Of a stretch of 64,000 nt of DNA, positions 11,701 through 21,860 are shown piece by piece (positions within the stretch are counted from its first letter, which is position 1; every line of letters begins with the position of its first letter). The notes beneath the pieces are model-generated. The model was not told the DNA's origin, did not search any database, and saw only the letters and a program-made list of their open reading frames with translations. The translations under genes and the position numbers were made by a program. The stretch is from Dendrobium chrysotoxum (Eukaryota > Streptophyta > Magnoliopsida > Asparagales > Orchidaceae), in NCBI GenBank assembly GCA_019925795.1, contig CM034314.1, positions 29,443,774-29,507,773 of the forward strand. The letters are read 5' to 3'.

Positions 11701-13769
11701 ATTATAGTACGTATTACATCTATTTTAGTTTCTTAACAAGTGATTACATACATTGTTTTGTGCACGAATATCAAAAAAAAAAATTCATGTGTTGTATGTG
11801 TTGATTGTAAGCAATTATAGATCCAATGCAATGGTGTTTTGGGTATTATTGGAAAGCTTCAAGAGTTTGGAAAGGGTTGAGGTTGGCTTTAGGTCTTTCC
11901 TTGAGTTGTATTTGGCCTAAGTATTGAGTTGGAAGGTAAAGTAGGGTATGTGCGCATTTAGCCAATCTTGATTGTGGAAGTGAAATGTATACATGTTTAA
12001 GCTCCAACATTTTATAATTGGTAATGGATTTGAAGAGTTCATATGCCTACCAATGCTTTGATAATGTGTATGGAGATATTGGGAAAGCTTCTTACATGTC
12101 TCATGCGGTGGTATTATGTGACATTTAACTCAAAGAATTATGGTTATGTTGCTAAGCTTTCATTTCAATAATTTAATACAAATTTCTATGGTTTATGTTT
12201 GAAGGCTTCTTGAATTATTGGAAGGGAATGAAGTTTCCATGTTTTTTCTTTCATTTATCAAATATCATTTGGCATAAGCGTTGAGTTGGAATAAATGAAT
12301 AGGTTGGAAACTTATCTTTTGCAAGTTGGGTTCAATTTGAGGTGTATGAATGTTGGAGAGAATACATATGTTTTATGTTTCAATTTTGAAGATTCTTAAG
12401 TTTTCCATAAGGTGTTTTGGTTATGTTGAAAAGTGATACATTTATAGCTATATCCATTTTCATATATAAGGAGCCTTATGTTGTGTTTTAGGAAAATAAT
12501 GTGTTGGGATTTCTTTCCATCTAGAAGCATATATATTAAAATTATTTCTTGTAAAATAACATACATTTTGAAATTGCTTTAGTAATTTGATTTGATTTAA
12601 TTTTTTTTCATGTATTTGTATATGTCAATTTATAGTAGCTTCTATATTATCATACATGATATTCTGACACATCTTTCTCTCTTCATGTTTTTGCAAGGTA
12701 CTAATGGAGCAAAGTGGAGGCTAGAGCTGAGGAGCTTTAGTCGCTGCTATTTCTTTTAAATGGGGGAGCTACGGCTGGTTGCACCGTTGACATGCTCCGG
12801 TGAGGTGAGCATTCTCAAACTTAGAAGGCCCTAGGTTCCATAAGCCAATAATTGTGTGCAACTCTAGCCTTAGGTTCACGTAGTAACCCATGCATCTAAT
12901 TTACATTTATTTTTCTACAAACCCAAAACCCATATAAATGGTTTGTTTACATTCATGTGTATGTATAAGGGTTAGAGACATTGATTGTAAATCCCATTAC
13001 AACACTAGTGTCATTTAAGGATAATAATTAAGGACGAGTCTCATAAAACTTAGGCAAACTCTAGGATTCACACATATATCCTTTAGGGGTGAAAAACCAA
13101 ACATAGATAACTTACCGACATTACACCCTAGGATTAATATACAGAGTTAATTTGATCTCCAACAACAATCAATCATTAATGCTTTTTTTAAGATTCGAAA
13201 ACTCAAATATTTAATAATAACTCAAATAAAATTTATAAAAATAAAAAAACCTTTCTCAATCAACCCCAACCAGCACATACAATCATTGAAAGATAAAATT
13301 CAAATCCAACATCATTAAAATTTAATCAATATTTTTATTCCCCTTTAATCAAATATTAATTAGATAGATCCATTAAAAATAAAATAAAATTCGAAGACAT
13401 AAAACAAATTCAAATGAGAACAAAATAAAGATAAAAAAAATTCTAATCTCAATTTAAAATAAAATATTTCAATTAAGCTTCAATTTTAATCTATTAAATA
13501 AATGAACATTATCTATTATTAATTAAATATAATAAAAATACTTCAAAAATACAATAAAAATTGAATAAAATTTTGAGATTAATAATTCAGTTTTAGATGA
13601 AACTTTTAAATGAAATTTAATTAATAATTCACTAACGCTCAATCAAAATTAATTTAGAAAGATTTGAGAAATTATCTAAATAATTCAATAATCAACTCAA
13701 ATTCCAGAAAACTCTAATTTGATTAATAAAATCATTTAACCAACTCTCTAACACATAATAATTACTCCA

Positions 13770-14040
13770 AAGATGAAGTTTTTAGGATGGACTACTCCGG
13801 GTTGCGGGGCCACATGTCCTAAGGAGGCCTGGTTCCACGAGCATGGTGGCACAATGCCATAAACGGATTCAATGGAGTGTAAAACATCAGAATAAAATAA
13901 TTTTTAATGATTCAACCAAATTAAAATCCTTAATTTAACTACATCAATCAAGTTTTTAAGATGGACTACTCCGGGCTGCGGGGTTAAGTGTCCTAAGGAG
14001 GCCTAGTGCCTCGAGCCTAGTAACACAACACCATGAATTG
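13770..14040 (+). repeat. ~178-bp internal tandem duplication in the left giant LTR
   Basis: Two units start with AGTTTTTAGGATGGACTACTCC (13778) and AGTTTTTAAGATGGACTACTCC (13951), each followed by GGGCTGCGGGG, TCCTAAGGAGGCC and a CTCGAGCCT-like block. The right giant LTR holds the same pair near 30885 and 31060, so the duplication predates insertion of the element. Confidence 0.75.
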
Positions 14041-14808
14041 GTTGAAGAAAAATTTAAATCAATTTAACCCTTAAAATCAACAACTAATTAAGTTAATTAA
14101 AATTCATCAATCCTTTAATCTTTAACTAATTAAATTCATTTAACCAATCAATCTTTAAAATGCATCCTTAAACTAAACTTTAATACATTAATATTTAAGC
14201 TCTAATCAAATTTACCCTTCAACCTTTAACAAATCCAAGCATTAGACAACTTCTACCCTCGCCTCCTGGGCATTCTCCCAATCTGGTGATCGGGAATATA
14301 AGTGCTAACTTTCTAATAAAATGTCAACTCAAACATAAACATTTCTCTCTCTAAAATACTAAAGCCCAATATATAGGGTATGTTGGAGTGTTTCTGAAAC
14401 GTTTCAGAATCTTAAAACACCTCCTACTTTCTCTCCTTTGATCTCCATAAATAAGTGCTCCAATTTAATCCAATCCCAATTGGAATTCAAGCCTCACTCC
14501 TTTGATATTGTTACGACTTGGGCTCACAAGTTTCTGTTTTGATGATAACAAACATTATGGCTCACATCTTCTAATATTTGGAATGTATATTTATTTGTGT
14601 GTGTACTAACATTTCAGGAACAGCATGCATCAATACAAGAAAGATTCAAGACTCAAGAATGAGTAGAATAGACTTTATTGTATTTCTCATTGATATACTT
14701 TTTAATTTCTTGAGTCAAGTCCTGGAATGGTATATGTTTATTTATGTCCATGTGTACACATACTTAGGGGGAGTGAGATCCTGTCAAAACCAAAAGTTCA
14801 ACTTTTGA

Positions 14809-15185
14809 ACAAATCGTACTGGACGATTTCTGATCGTCCAGGACGATCTGTTCATTGAACTAATCATCCTGGACGATCCAATATGATCTCAAAACCCTAG
14901 CCGCCACGACAATTTAGGCAAGGATTTAAGAGTCAAAATTTGTTCTAATCGTCCTGGACGATCTATATATCGTACTGGACGATTTGTGCAAAATTTGTTC
15001 TGATCGTCCTGGACTATCCCAGGATCGTACGGGACTATCAGGTCAAATTCTGCACATCGTCCTGGACGATCCTGAGATCGTCCTGGACGATTTTTGGCGG
15101 CAGAATTGTGTTTTTAGGGTTTTCTGAAGCCGCCTTTTGGAGCACATCGTCCTGGACGATCCGGCGATCCTGCTGGACGATCTTT
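14809..15185. repeat. Array of ~15-bp near-palindromes in the 5' LTR
   Basis: About eleven copies of ATCGTCCTGGACGAT or close variants (for example near 14813, 14832, 14864, 14949, 15003, 15057, 15078, 15146). Each half is the inverse of the other around a central base. Spacing is irregular, so this is a cluster of sites and not a simple tandem repeat. They lie just upstream of the TATTTAAG box, where enhancer elements would be expected. The function is inferred only from position and conservation. Confidence 0.75.
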
Positions 15186-15223
15186 GCCGCCAGAACTAAT
15201 TTGGAAGGGTTTTTGGAGCTCTT

Positions 15224-15231
15224 TATTTAAG
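15224..15231 (+). promoter_or_regulatory. Probable LTR TATA-type box (TATTTAAG)
   Basis: The block CTCTTTATTTAAGCTTTCTC is kept in all four LTRs of the family (here, near 18975, near 4526, and as its complement near 1130), even in the most decayed ones. That conservation and its distance from the primer site support it as the core promoter for the genomic RNA. Confidence 0.6.
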
Positions 15232-15869
15232 CTTTCTCAAGGCACTTGATAGGTGTCTTTGGCAGCCATTGAGGCTTCGTTCTTTTGGTGAAAACTTGAA
15301 GAGAGAGCTTGAAAGGGAGAGAGGAAAGGGTGGAGTTTGAGAGGGAGAAGAGCCTGGGAAGGGAGTTTCTCGAGGGAGTGTGAGGGGGTTCACACGGTTG
15401 CTCCGGCAGGCTTACACCTAAGTACCGTCGGATTCAAGGCTTGTCTCGAAGAAAGTTTTGGGAAGAAGAAGTGCTCTTTAGTGTCAAAGGACCCGGCTAC
15501 TCCGCCGCATCGGGGAAGGTGGAAGTGATTTTGTAAGGGCTTCTCCGCATAGCTGTGGGGGCTGAAGGAGAGACACTTTTTGTTTAGTGCAATACTTGGA
15601 GGGTGCCTCCGAGGAGTGGACGTAGGTCAGGTTGGACCGAACCACTATAAATCCGGTGTGTTCTTTCTTATTATTTTTCCGCACTTTATTTTGTTGCGAT
15701 TATCTGCTTGGGTGATATCTGTGATTGATCTTTTTATCGTTGTTTTAATTCGTTTCCGCTGCACGTTATAAAAAGATTTTTGTTTTGTTTCAAATATCCA
15801 ATTCACCCCCCTCTTGGTTAGCCTCGGGACTAGTTCACTAGGGCTTAACATCCCTTTCAAACTTTCAAG

Positions 15870-15881
15870 TGGTATCAGAGC
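15870..15881 (+). other. Primer binding site (initiator Met-tRNA)
   Basis: TGGTATCAGAGC lies two bases after the 5' LTR end. It is the standard match to the 3' end of plant initiator methionine tRNA used by Copia elements. Confidence 0.93.
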
Positions 15882-15925
15882 GGGATTCATAAAATCAAGT
15901 TTTTAAAAACTTTTGAATTCGATCC

Positions 15926-16962
15926 ATGTCTAATTTTTATAATCGTAATATTGTAGAAGATTATTCAATCACCCGACCACCACTTTTTGAAAATATTACT
16001 TTTGATTTTTAGAAAATTCGTATGTCTACTTTCTTGCAATCTATTGATTATCGCATGTGGTATATGATTCAAGTTGGTTATTCTGTACCGTCACGTATTA
16101 TAAATGAAATTAAAGTTGATATTCCTTTTTCTGAATGAAGTAGATCAGATCAGATCAATGCTCAATTGAATGCTAAATATTTGAATTGTTTTTTTTTTGT
16201 GCTTTGAATTCTGATGATTATATGTTAATATCTGCATGCACTTCTGGCAAAGAAATTTGGGATAAATTATGCACTAGATATGAAGGTACTTGTGAAATCA
16301 AGCAATCTAGGCTAAATATGTTAATGCATGATTATGAACTTTTTAGCATGAAACCTTATGAAACGATCTTGGACATGTTTACTAGGTTTTTTCAAATTGT
16401 GACATCATTATATGCTTTAGGAAAAGAACTTTCAAATTTTGAAAAAGTTAATAAAATCCTACTTTCTCTACTTGCTAAATTTGATGCCAAAGTCATTGCA
16501 ATTTCTGAATCAAAAAATTTGAATGAATATTCTATTGATAATTTGATTGGCTCACTCATTGCCTACGAGCAAGGTTTGGGTCAAAAGCTTTTGGATGCAG
16601 ATAAAATGATAGTGCTGAAAACTGAAGACATTGGAAAAAATAACTCAGAAAGTGATGAAAGTGAAGAGTTAGCATCAGCAACAAACAAATTGAAAAATCT
16701 ACTAAGGCACAAACATCAACATCAAAAGTGGAACAAAGGTAAAAATGATAAGAATGTAAAGTTTTCTTCTGATGTTATTTGTTTTGGATGTAGGAAGCCT
16801 GGACATATGAAAAATCAGTGCACGAACTTAAGAACCCTTCCTGAAAAGGAAAAGGGTAAAGCTAAGCAAATTATAATAAGGGCTGATAATGCAAAACGAA
16901 AAATGTCCTGGGTAGATCTAGCTTCTAAATCATCAGATCAGGAGCAAGCAGATGTAAATTAA
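15926..16962 (+). pseudogene. gag: Copia gag, N-terminus broken
   Basis: The original gag start is likely the ATG at 15926 (MSNFYN...DYSITRPPLF). Two Trp codons have become stops (TGG to TAG just before KIRMSTFLQ at about 16011, and TGG to TGA at about 16137), and a run of T near 16190 shifts the frame. From 16186 to 16962 a 258-residue frame remains open. It has a UBN2/Gag-type core (KEIWDKL, INMLMHDYELF-like residues), an acidic stretch, and near residue 199 the zinc knuckle CFGCRKPGHMKNQC (CX2CX4HX4C). Gag would form the particle and bind RNA. As it stands, this copy cannot make full-length protein from 15926. Confidence 0.88.
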
Positions 16963-18248
16963 TGTTCTTTTTGCGTGTTTATATTTTTTGTTTTGTTTTT
17001 CTGTTACTATTGTTTTATTCATTGTGTTTTCTGTGTTTTAGTATTTTTGTTTTTCCTTTTAAAATTTTTTTTGATGTTTTTTATTATTCCTCTGATCAAG
17101 TACACACATAACACCTCTTGTTTTAAATCATTTTTTTTAAGATCTTATTTTCTAAAAATGGAAAATTTACCTCCTGTATTTTCTAAATACTTTGTTAGTT
17201 GTGGTTGATTTCTCTAAAATCAAGTAAAGGAAGGAAACTCATGATTTTGTCTCTCTATCTCATTTCTTTGAATAAGGCTATCTTACTTTTGAGTCAAAAT
17301 CTATTTCAGATTATAAATTAGTTTTTGAAATTAAAACTTTTTTCATCTCCCAACATTTTTTCTATCTCATAGGAATCTTTTGCAAATTATTGAACCAACC
17401 TCAAGATTATCTTATTCAGGTTGTTCGTCTTTATCATAAGAATAAGGTTTGTTGATTTTAAAGATTTAGAAAGGAGGCAATCAAAAGATGCGCAGTGCGC
17501 CAAACAAATTGAAAAGAGGCATAAAATGAGCCCAAAACTGAAAAGATGCGAAATTGCCAAATTGAATATACAAAGTGTATCAAAAATTAAAAGATGCGCA
17601 AAGCGCCAAACAAATTGAAAAAGAGGCACAAAATTAGCCTATAAAAGCTGCTTCCATTCTTGTAAATCTCTAAAGTTTAGAAAACTCTTATGACCTTTTT
17701 GATAGATTCGTTACTTGAGTTTGAAAATCAAGATTTTTTGATTCATTACTTTGCATCAATCTTCTATTAGATGTATTTCATAAAAGGAGTTTTGAAAGAT
17801 TTTTATTTCCTTATCTAATTTGTTCCTTGATTTAGATATTGGCTTAAAAAGTTTTTTTGCCTTTAAAAAAAAAAAAAAATTTGTGTTTGGATTCACATTT
17901 TCTGATTCTCTAACCTTTTTGGGTTCAAAGAAGTCAATTCATATCTTACTAAGTTTTGGAGAACCTTAAGAGGCGACTTTTCAAATTTTTGCTCCTCCCC
18001 TTTTTGATAATGTCAAAGGGGAGAACGTACTATTGTATTTGTGATGTTTTTTACGTACTGTTGTATTTGTGATATTTATTTTTGTGTTGTTTATTTTACA
18101 TCATATTGTTGTTGTAGTTATTTTAAAAATTTTAAAAAAAAAGAAGAAAATATTTCTCCCTATTTTTAAAAGACTTTTTCTTAGTGAGGGGGAGATTAGG
18201 AGAAAATATTTTTTTGGCAAATTCAACCAGTAATGTTTGCCATCATCA
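16963..18248 (+). other. Non-coding post-gag region of the Copia element
   Basis: About 1.3 kb of T-rich sequence takes the place where pol would be. A ~53-bp motif repeats three times at 17480-17640: AAAGATGCGCAGTGCGCC and variants, each followed by AAATTGAAAAGAGGC. A related motif occurs at 23140-23200 in the giant element's interior. No integrase or reverse transcriptase motif was found in any frame. Confidence 0.75.
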
Positions 18249-18261
18249 AAAAGGGGGAGAT
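18249..18261 (+). other. Polypurine tract of the Copia element
   Basis: AAAAAGGGGGAGAT directly precedes the 3' LTR, where plus-strand DNA synthesis would start. The same tract, slightly changed, precedes the LTR of copy 2 at about 3704-3717. Confidence 0.85.
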
Positions 18262-19620
18262 TGTTACGACTTGGGCTCACAAGTTTCTGTTTTGATGATA
18301 ACAAACATTATGGCTCACATCTTCTAATATTTGGAATGTATATTTATTTGTGTGTGTACTAACATTTCAGGAACAGCATGCATCAATACAAGAAAGATTC
18401 AAGACTCAAGAATGAGTAGAATAGGCTTTATTGTATTTCTCATTGATGTACTTTTTAATTTCTTGAGTCAAGTCCTGTAATGGTATATGTTTATTTATGT
18501 CCATGTGTACACATACTTAGGGGGAGTGAGATCCTGTCAAAACCAGAAGTTCAACTTTTGAACAAATCGTATTGGACGATTTCTGATCGTCCAGGACGAT
18601 CTGTTCATTGAACTAATCGTCCTGGACGATCCAATATGATCTCAAAACCCTAGCCGCCACGACAATTTAGGCAAGGATTTAAGAGTCAAAATTTATTCTA
18701 ATCGTCCTGGATGATCTATATATCGTAGTGGATGATTTGTGCAAAATTTGTTCTGATCGTCCTGGACTATCCCAGGATCGTACGGGACTATCAGGTCAAA
18801 TTCTGCACATCGTCCTGGACGATCCTGCGATCGTCCTGGACGATTTTTGGCTGCTGAATTGAGTTTTTAGGGTTTTCTGAAGCCGCCTTTTGGAGCACAT
18901 CGTCCTGGACGATCCGGCGATCGTGCTGGACGATCTTTGCCGCCAGAACTAATTTGGAAGGGTTTTTGGAGCTCTTTATTTAAGCTTTCTCAAGGCACTT
19001 GATAAGTGTCTTTGGCAGCCATTGAGGCTTCGTTCTTTTGGAGAAAACTTGAAGAGAGAGCTTGAAAGGGAGAGAGGAAAGGGTGGAGTTTGAGAGGGAG
19101 AAGAGCCTGGGAAGGGAGTTTCTTGAGGGAGTGTGAGGGGGTTCACACGGTTGCTCCGGCAGGCTTGCACCTAAGTACCGTCGGATTCAAGGCTTATCTC
19201 GAAGGAAGTTTTGGGAAGAAGAAGTGCTCTTTGGTGTCAAAGGACCCGGCTACTCCGCCGCACCGGGGAAGGTGGAAGTGATTTTGTAAGGGCTTCTCCG
19301 CCTAGCTGTGGGGGCTGAAGGAGAGACACTTTTGGTTTAGTGCAATACTTGGAGGGTGCCTCCGAGGAGTGGACGTAGGTCAGCTTGGACCGAACCACTA
19401 TAAATCCGGTGTGTTCTTTCTTATTATTTTTCCGCACTTTATTTTGTTGCGATTATCTGCTTGGGTGATATCTGTGATTGATCTTTTTATCGTTGTTTTA
19501 ATTCGTTTCCGCTGCACGTTATAAAAAGATTTTTGTTTTGTTTCAAATATCCAATTCACCCCCCTCTTGGTTAGCCTCGGGACTAGTTCACTAGGGCTTA
19601 ACATCCCTATCGAACTTTCA
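18262..19620 (+). repeat. 3' LTR of the gag-only Copia element
   Basis: 1359 bp, the same length as the 5' LTR and about 98% identical by hand count. It carries the same palindrome array (about 18565-18940) and TATTTAAG box, and is followed by the GATAT target duplication at 19621-19625. Confidence 0.93.
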
Positions 19621-20192
19621 GATATCCCTCCACGAAAATACCTTAAATAAATTTTATGTCGTTATTTTAATCGAGAATTTTCGTAGGGAATTCAAACTCC
19701 CTATGATGTAATTAACTACGAGGGCTTGTGCTCATAAGAAATTTAGAGCCCACATAAAAATTTTCAAAAATTTATTTTTAGAACTCAATTAGTCTTTTTT
19801 GGAAAAATTAAATCAACAACGATCATTATCGTCTTATTCGAATAATTGATAACAGGCGATATTTTCTTCCCTTGGGAGGATATATCTTTTATTGTCATAC
19901 TCCTGAATATGAAATTAATGATCTCCCATCTAGATTATTATAGTTAAATGCTTGATAGAATGCCATTTTAACCCATCGAGATTATACGTTGTCCTTCCTT
20001 GAATTTAACTATTATAGCCTGGATGAAATTTTCAGTTTCATTACTTGAACCCATTGAGAAATAATATCTTCGCCTCTCGAGGTAATATATCATTCATAGC
20101 GACGTGTTTAATTTTGAGACTAAAATCTTGAATTAAAGTTTCCAAAGAAAACTAGGCTTTTTTAAAAACCCCTTTTCAACACAAATAAAAAA

Positions 20193-20210
20193 TGGCAGGT
20201 CCGATGGGAC
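20193..20210 (+). other. Putative Ogre/Tat-type primer binding site
   Basis: TGGCAGGTCCGATGGGAC lies nine bases after the left giant LTR. It resembles the tRNA-Arg-complementary primer site of Ogre/Tat elements (TGGCGACTCCGCTGGGGA) with several mismatches. The similarity is from memory of the family and not from a search. Confidence 0.55.
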
Positions 20211-20382
20211 TAAATTTCGCTCTTCATCTTTAATAACGACATAAATTTTATTGCATTGGTATTTTTGACTACCCTTCTTCCGTTGGTCCCTCTACCCATT
20301 TCTCCCTTTGGTGAGTGTGGCCAACATCAAAAAGAAAAGACATGTCAAAAAGAGAGGCAAGCGAGGAAACCTCTATCAAAGT

Positions 20383-21860
20383 CAGGCTTTGATATTTTAC
20401 CTCCATGTTAATTGGTAGAGTAAAAGAGTCAAGTCAAATTCCTTAAGATCTTCTTATAAATATTGTAAACTTGCATATCCAAACAAATCTCAAGTATGTT
20501 AAGTTTCACAATCTACAAAAGACCCTTCAGTCTCAAAATTAAAATTCAAATTTTGTTAGCAAAATTGGGGCTTTGACATTTCACCCCTAAGTTAACTGGT
20601 GGGATTAAGAGTCAAATTTAATTCTCTTAGTTTCTTATCAATTTTGTAAACCTTCATGTGAGTGAAAATCAACATGCTAAGTTTTAAAACTCGAAGAAAA
20701 TCCATCAATTTCAAATTCAAATCAAGATTTCATATCAAAATGATCAAAATCAATTTTGGATATCATTGCCATGTGTTACCCTGCAATATCTCTTTGTAGC
20801 TCAGTACATATAATGATGATCCAAACTTCTCAAAATAATTTGCTATTTCTTAAATTCATTTCAAAAGTTCTAATTCAAGTCCTCTCATTTCAAATCCTCT
20901 ACTCAGATTCAGGCTTTGACATTTTACCCCCAAGTTAATTGGTTGAGCGAAAGAGTCAAGCCAAAATTTTAGGGTCTTCTTATCAATTTTGTAAACCTAC
21001 ATATTTGAGTGAAACTTAATATGTTGAGTTTCAAATTTAAAGAAGATCCATTCAATTTTAACCTCAAGTTCAAGTTCAATCTCAATTTCAATTTCAAATC
21101 TAGATTTTGACATTTTACCTCTGGGTCGATTGGTGGAGTGAAAGAGTCAAGCCAAATTCTTTAGATTTTCTTATCAATTTTGCAAACCTATATATTTGAG
21201 TGAAACTCAATATGCTGAGTTTCAAAATTTGAGGAAAATTCATCCAATTTTCAAAATTCCCGACTTCCATTTCAAAATAATTCAAATCTACTTTAAATTA
21301 TTGCTATCATATGTTATGTTACAACATTCTTATGTAGCCTAGCATATGCGTTGAAAATTCAAATTCTCTAGCAAGCTTTAGGCTTTGACATTTCACATCC
21401 AAGTCAATTGTGGGATGAAAGAGTTAAGCCAAACCCTTGGGATCTCCATATCAATTCTGTAAACCTGCATATTTGAGTGAAATTTAATATGTTGAGTTTT
21501 AGAATTTGAATAAGATCTATTAATTTCAATTCCAAAATCCAAATTTCTCTAACAAAATCTGGGCTTTGATATTTCACCCCAAGTCGATTGGTGGAATGAA
21601 AGGGTCAAGTCCAATCCTTGGGATCTTCATGTCAATTTTGTAATCCTGCATGGTTGAATGAAACTCAATCTATTAAGTTTTAGAATTTGAAGAAGACCAC
21701 CCATCAATTTCAATTCCAAAATTTAAAATTCTATAGTCAAATCCAGACTTTGACATTTCATCCCCAAGTTAATAGCTATAATGAAAGAGTTAAGCTAATT
21801 CTTAAGATTCTCAAGTCAATTTTGTGAGCCTTCATGTTGGGTGAAAACTTAATATATTGA
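20383..21860 (+). repeat. ~190-bp degenerate tandem repeat, seven units
   Basis: Units start near 20383, 20567, 20911, 21101, 21381, 21561 and 21745 with GGCTTTGACATTTCACCCC or a variant. Each continues with AAGTTAATTGGTGGAGTGAAAGAGTCAAG, TCAATTTTGTAAACCTGCATAT and a GAGTTTCAAAATTTGAAGAA block. Spacing varies from about 180 to 340 bases because some units carry extra sequence. Tandem repeats of this kind are common in Ogre-type interiors. Confidence 0.8.

Larger units (their letters stand above)
14509..15867 (+). repeat. 5' LTR of the gag-only Copia element
   Basis: Starts TGTTACGACTTGGG and ends AACTTTCA. It contains an array of short palindromes (14809-15185), a TATTTAAG box, and a purine-rich stretch downstream. 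It has no indels against the 3' LTR. Confidence 0.93.
14509..19620 (+). mobile_element. Structurally complete gag-only SIRE-like Copia retrotransposon (5112 bp)
   Basis: Two LTRs of identical length (1359 bp), each TG...CA, flank a 2394-bp interior. A 5-bp target duplication GATAT lies at 14504-14508 and 19621-19625. A 12-base match to the initiator-Met tRNA primer site and a purine tract are in place. The interior encodes only gag. There is no protease, integrase or reverse transcriptase and no room for them. It resembles plant gag-only (TR-GAG-type) non-autonomous elements. It sits inside the left giant LTR, and the right giant LTR keeps the unoccupied site near 32043. By hand I count about 28 LTR/LTR substitutions (about 2%), so the insertion is fairly recent. 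Confidence 0.93.
8797..20183 (+). repeat. Left (5') giant LTR, interrupted
   Basis: Net length is about 6.27 kb after removing the Copia insertion and one target copy (14509-19625). Relative to the right LTR it lacks about 90 bp (right-copy equivalent near 26592-26680) and about 434 bp (equivalent 31360-31793). The second gap joins at the short shared sequence ACAACTT, consistent with illegitimate recombination. No intact gene is present; the open frames are short and shared with the other LTR only as decayed sequence. Confidence 0.65.
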
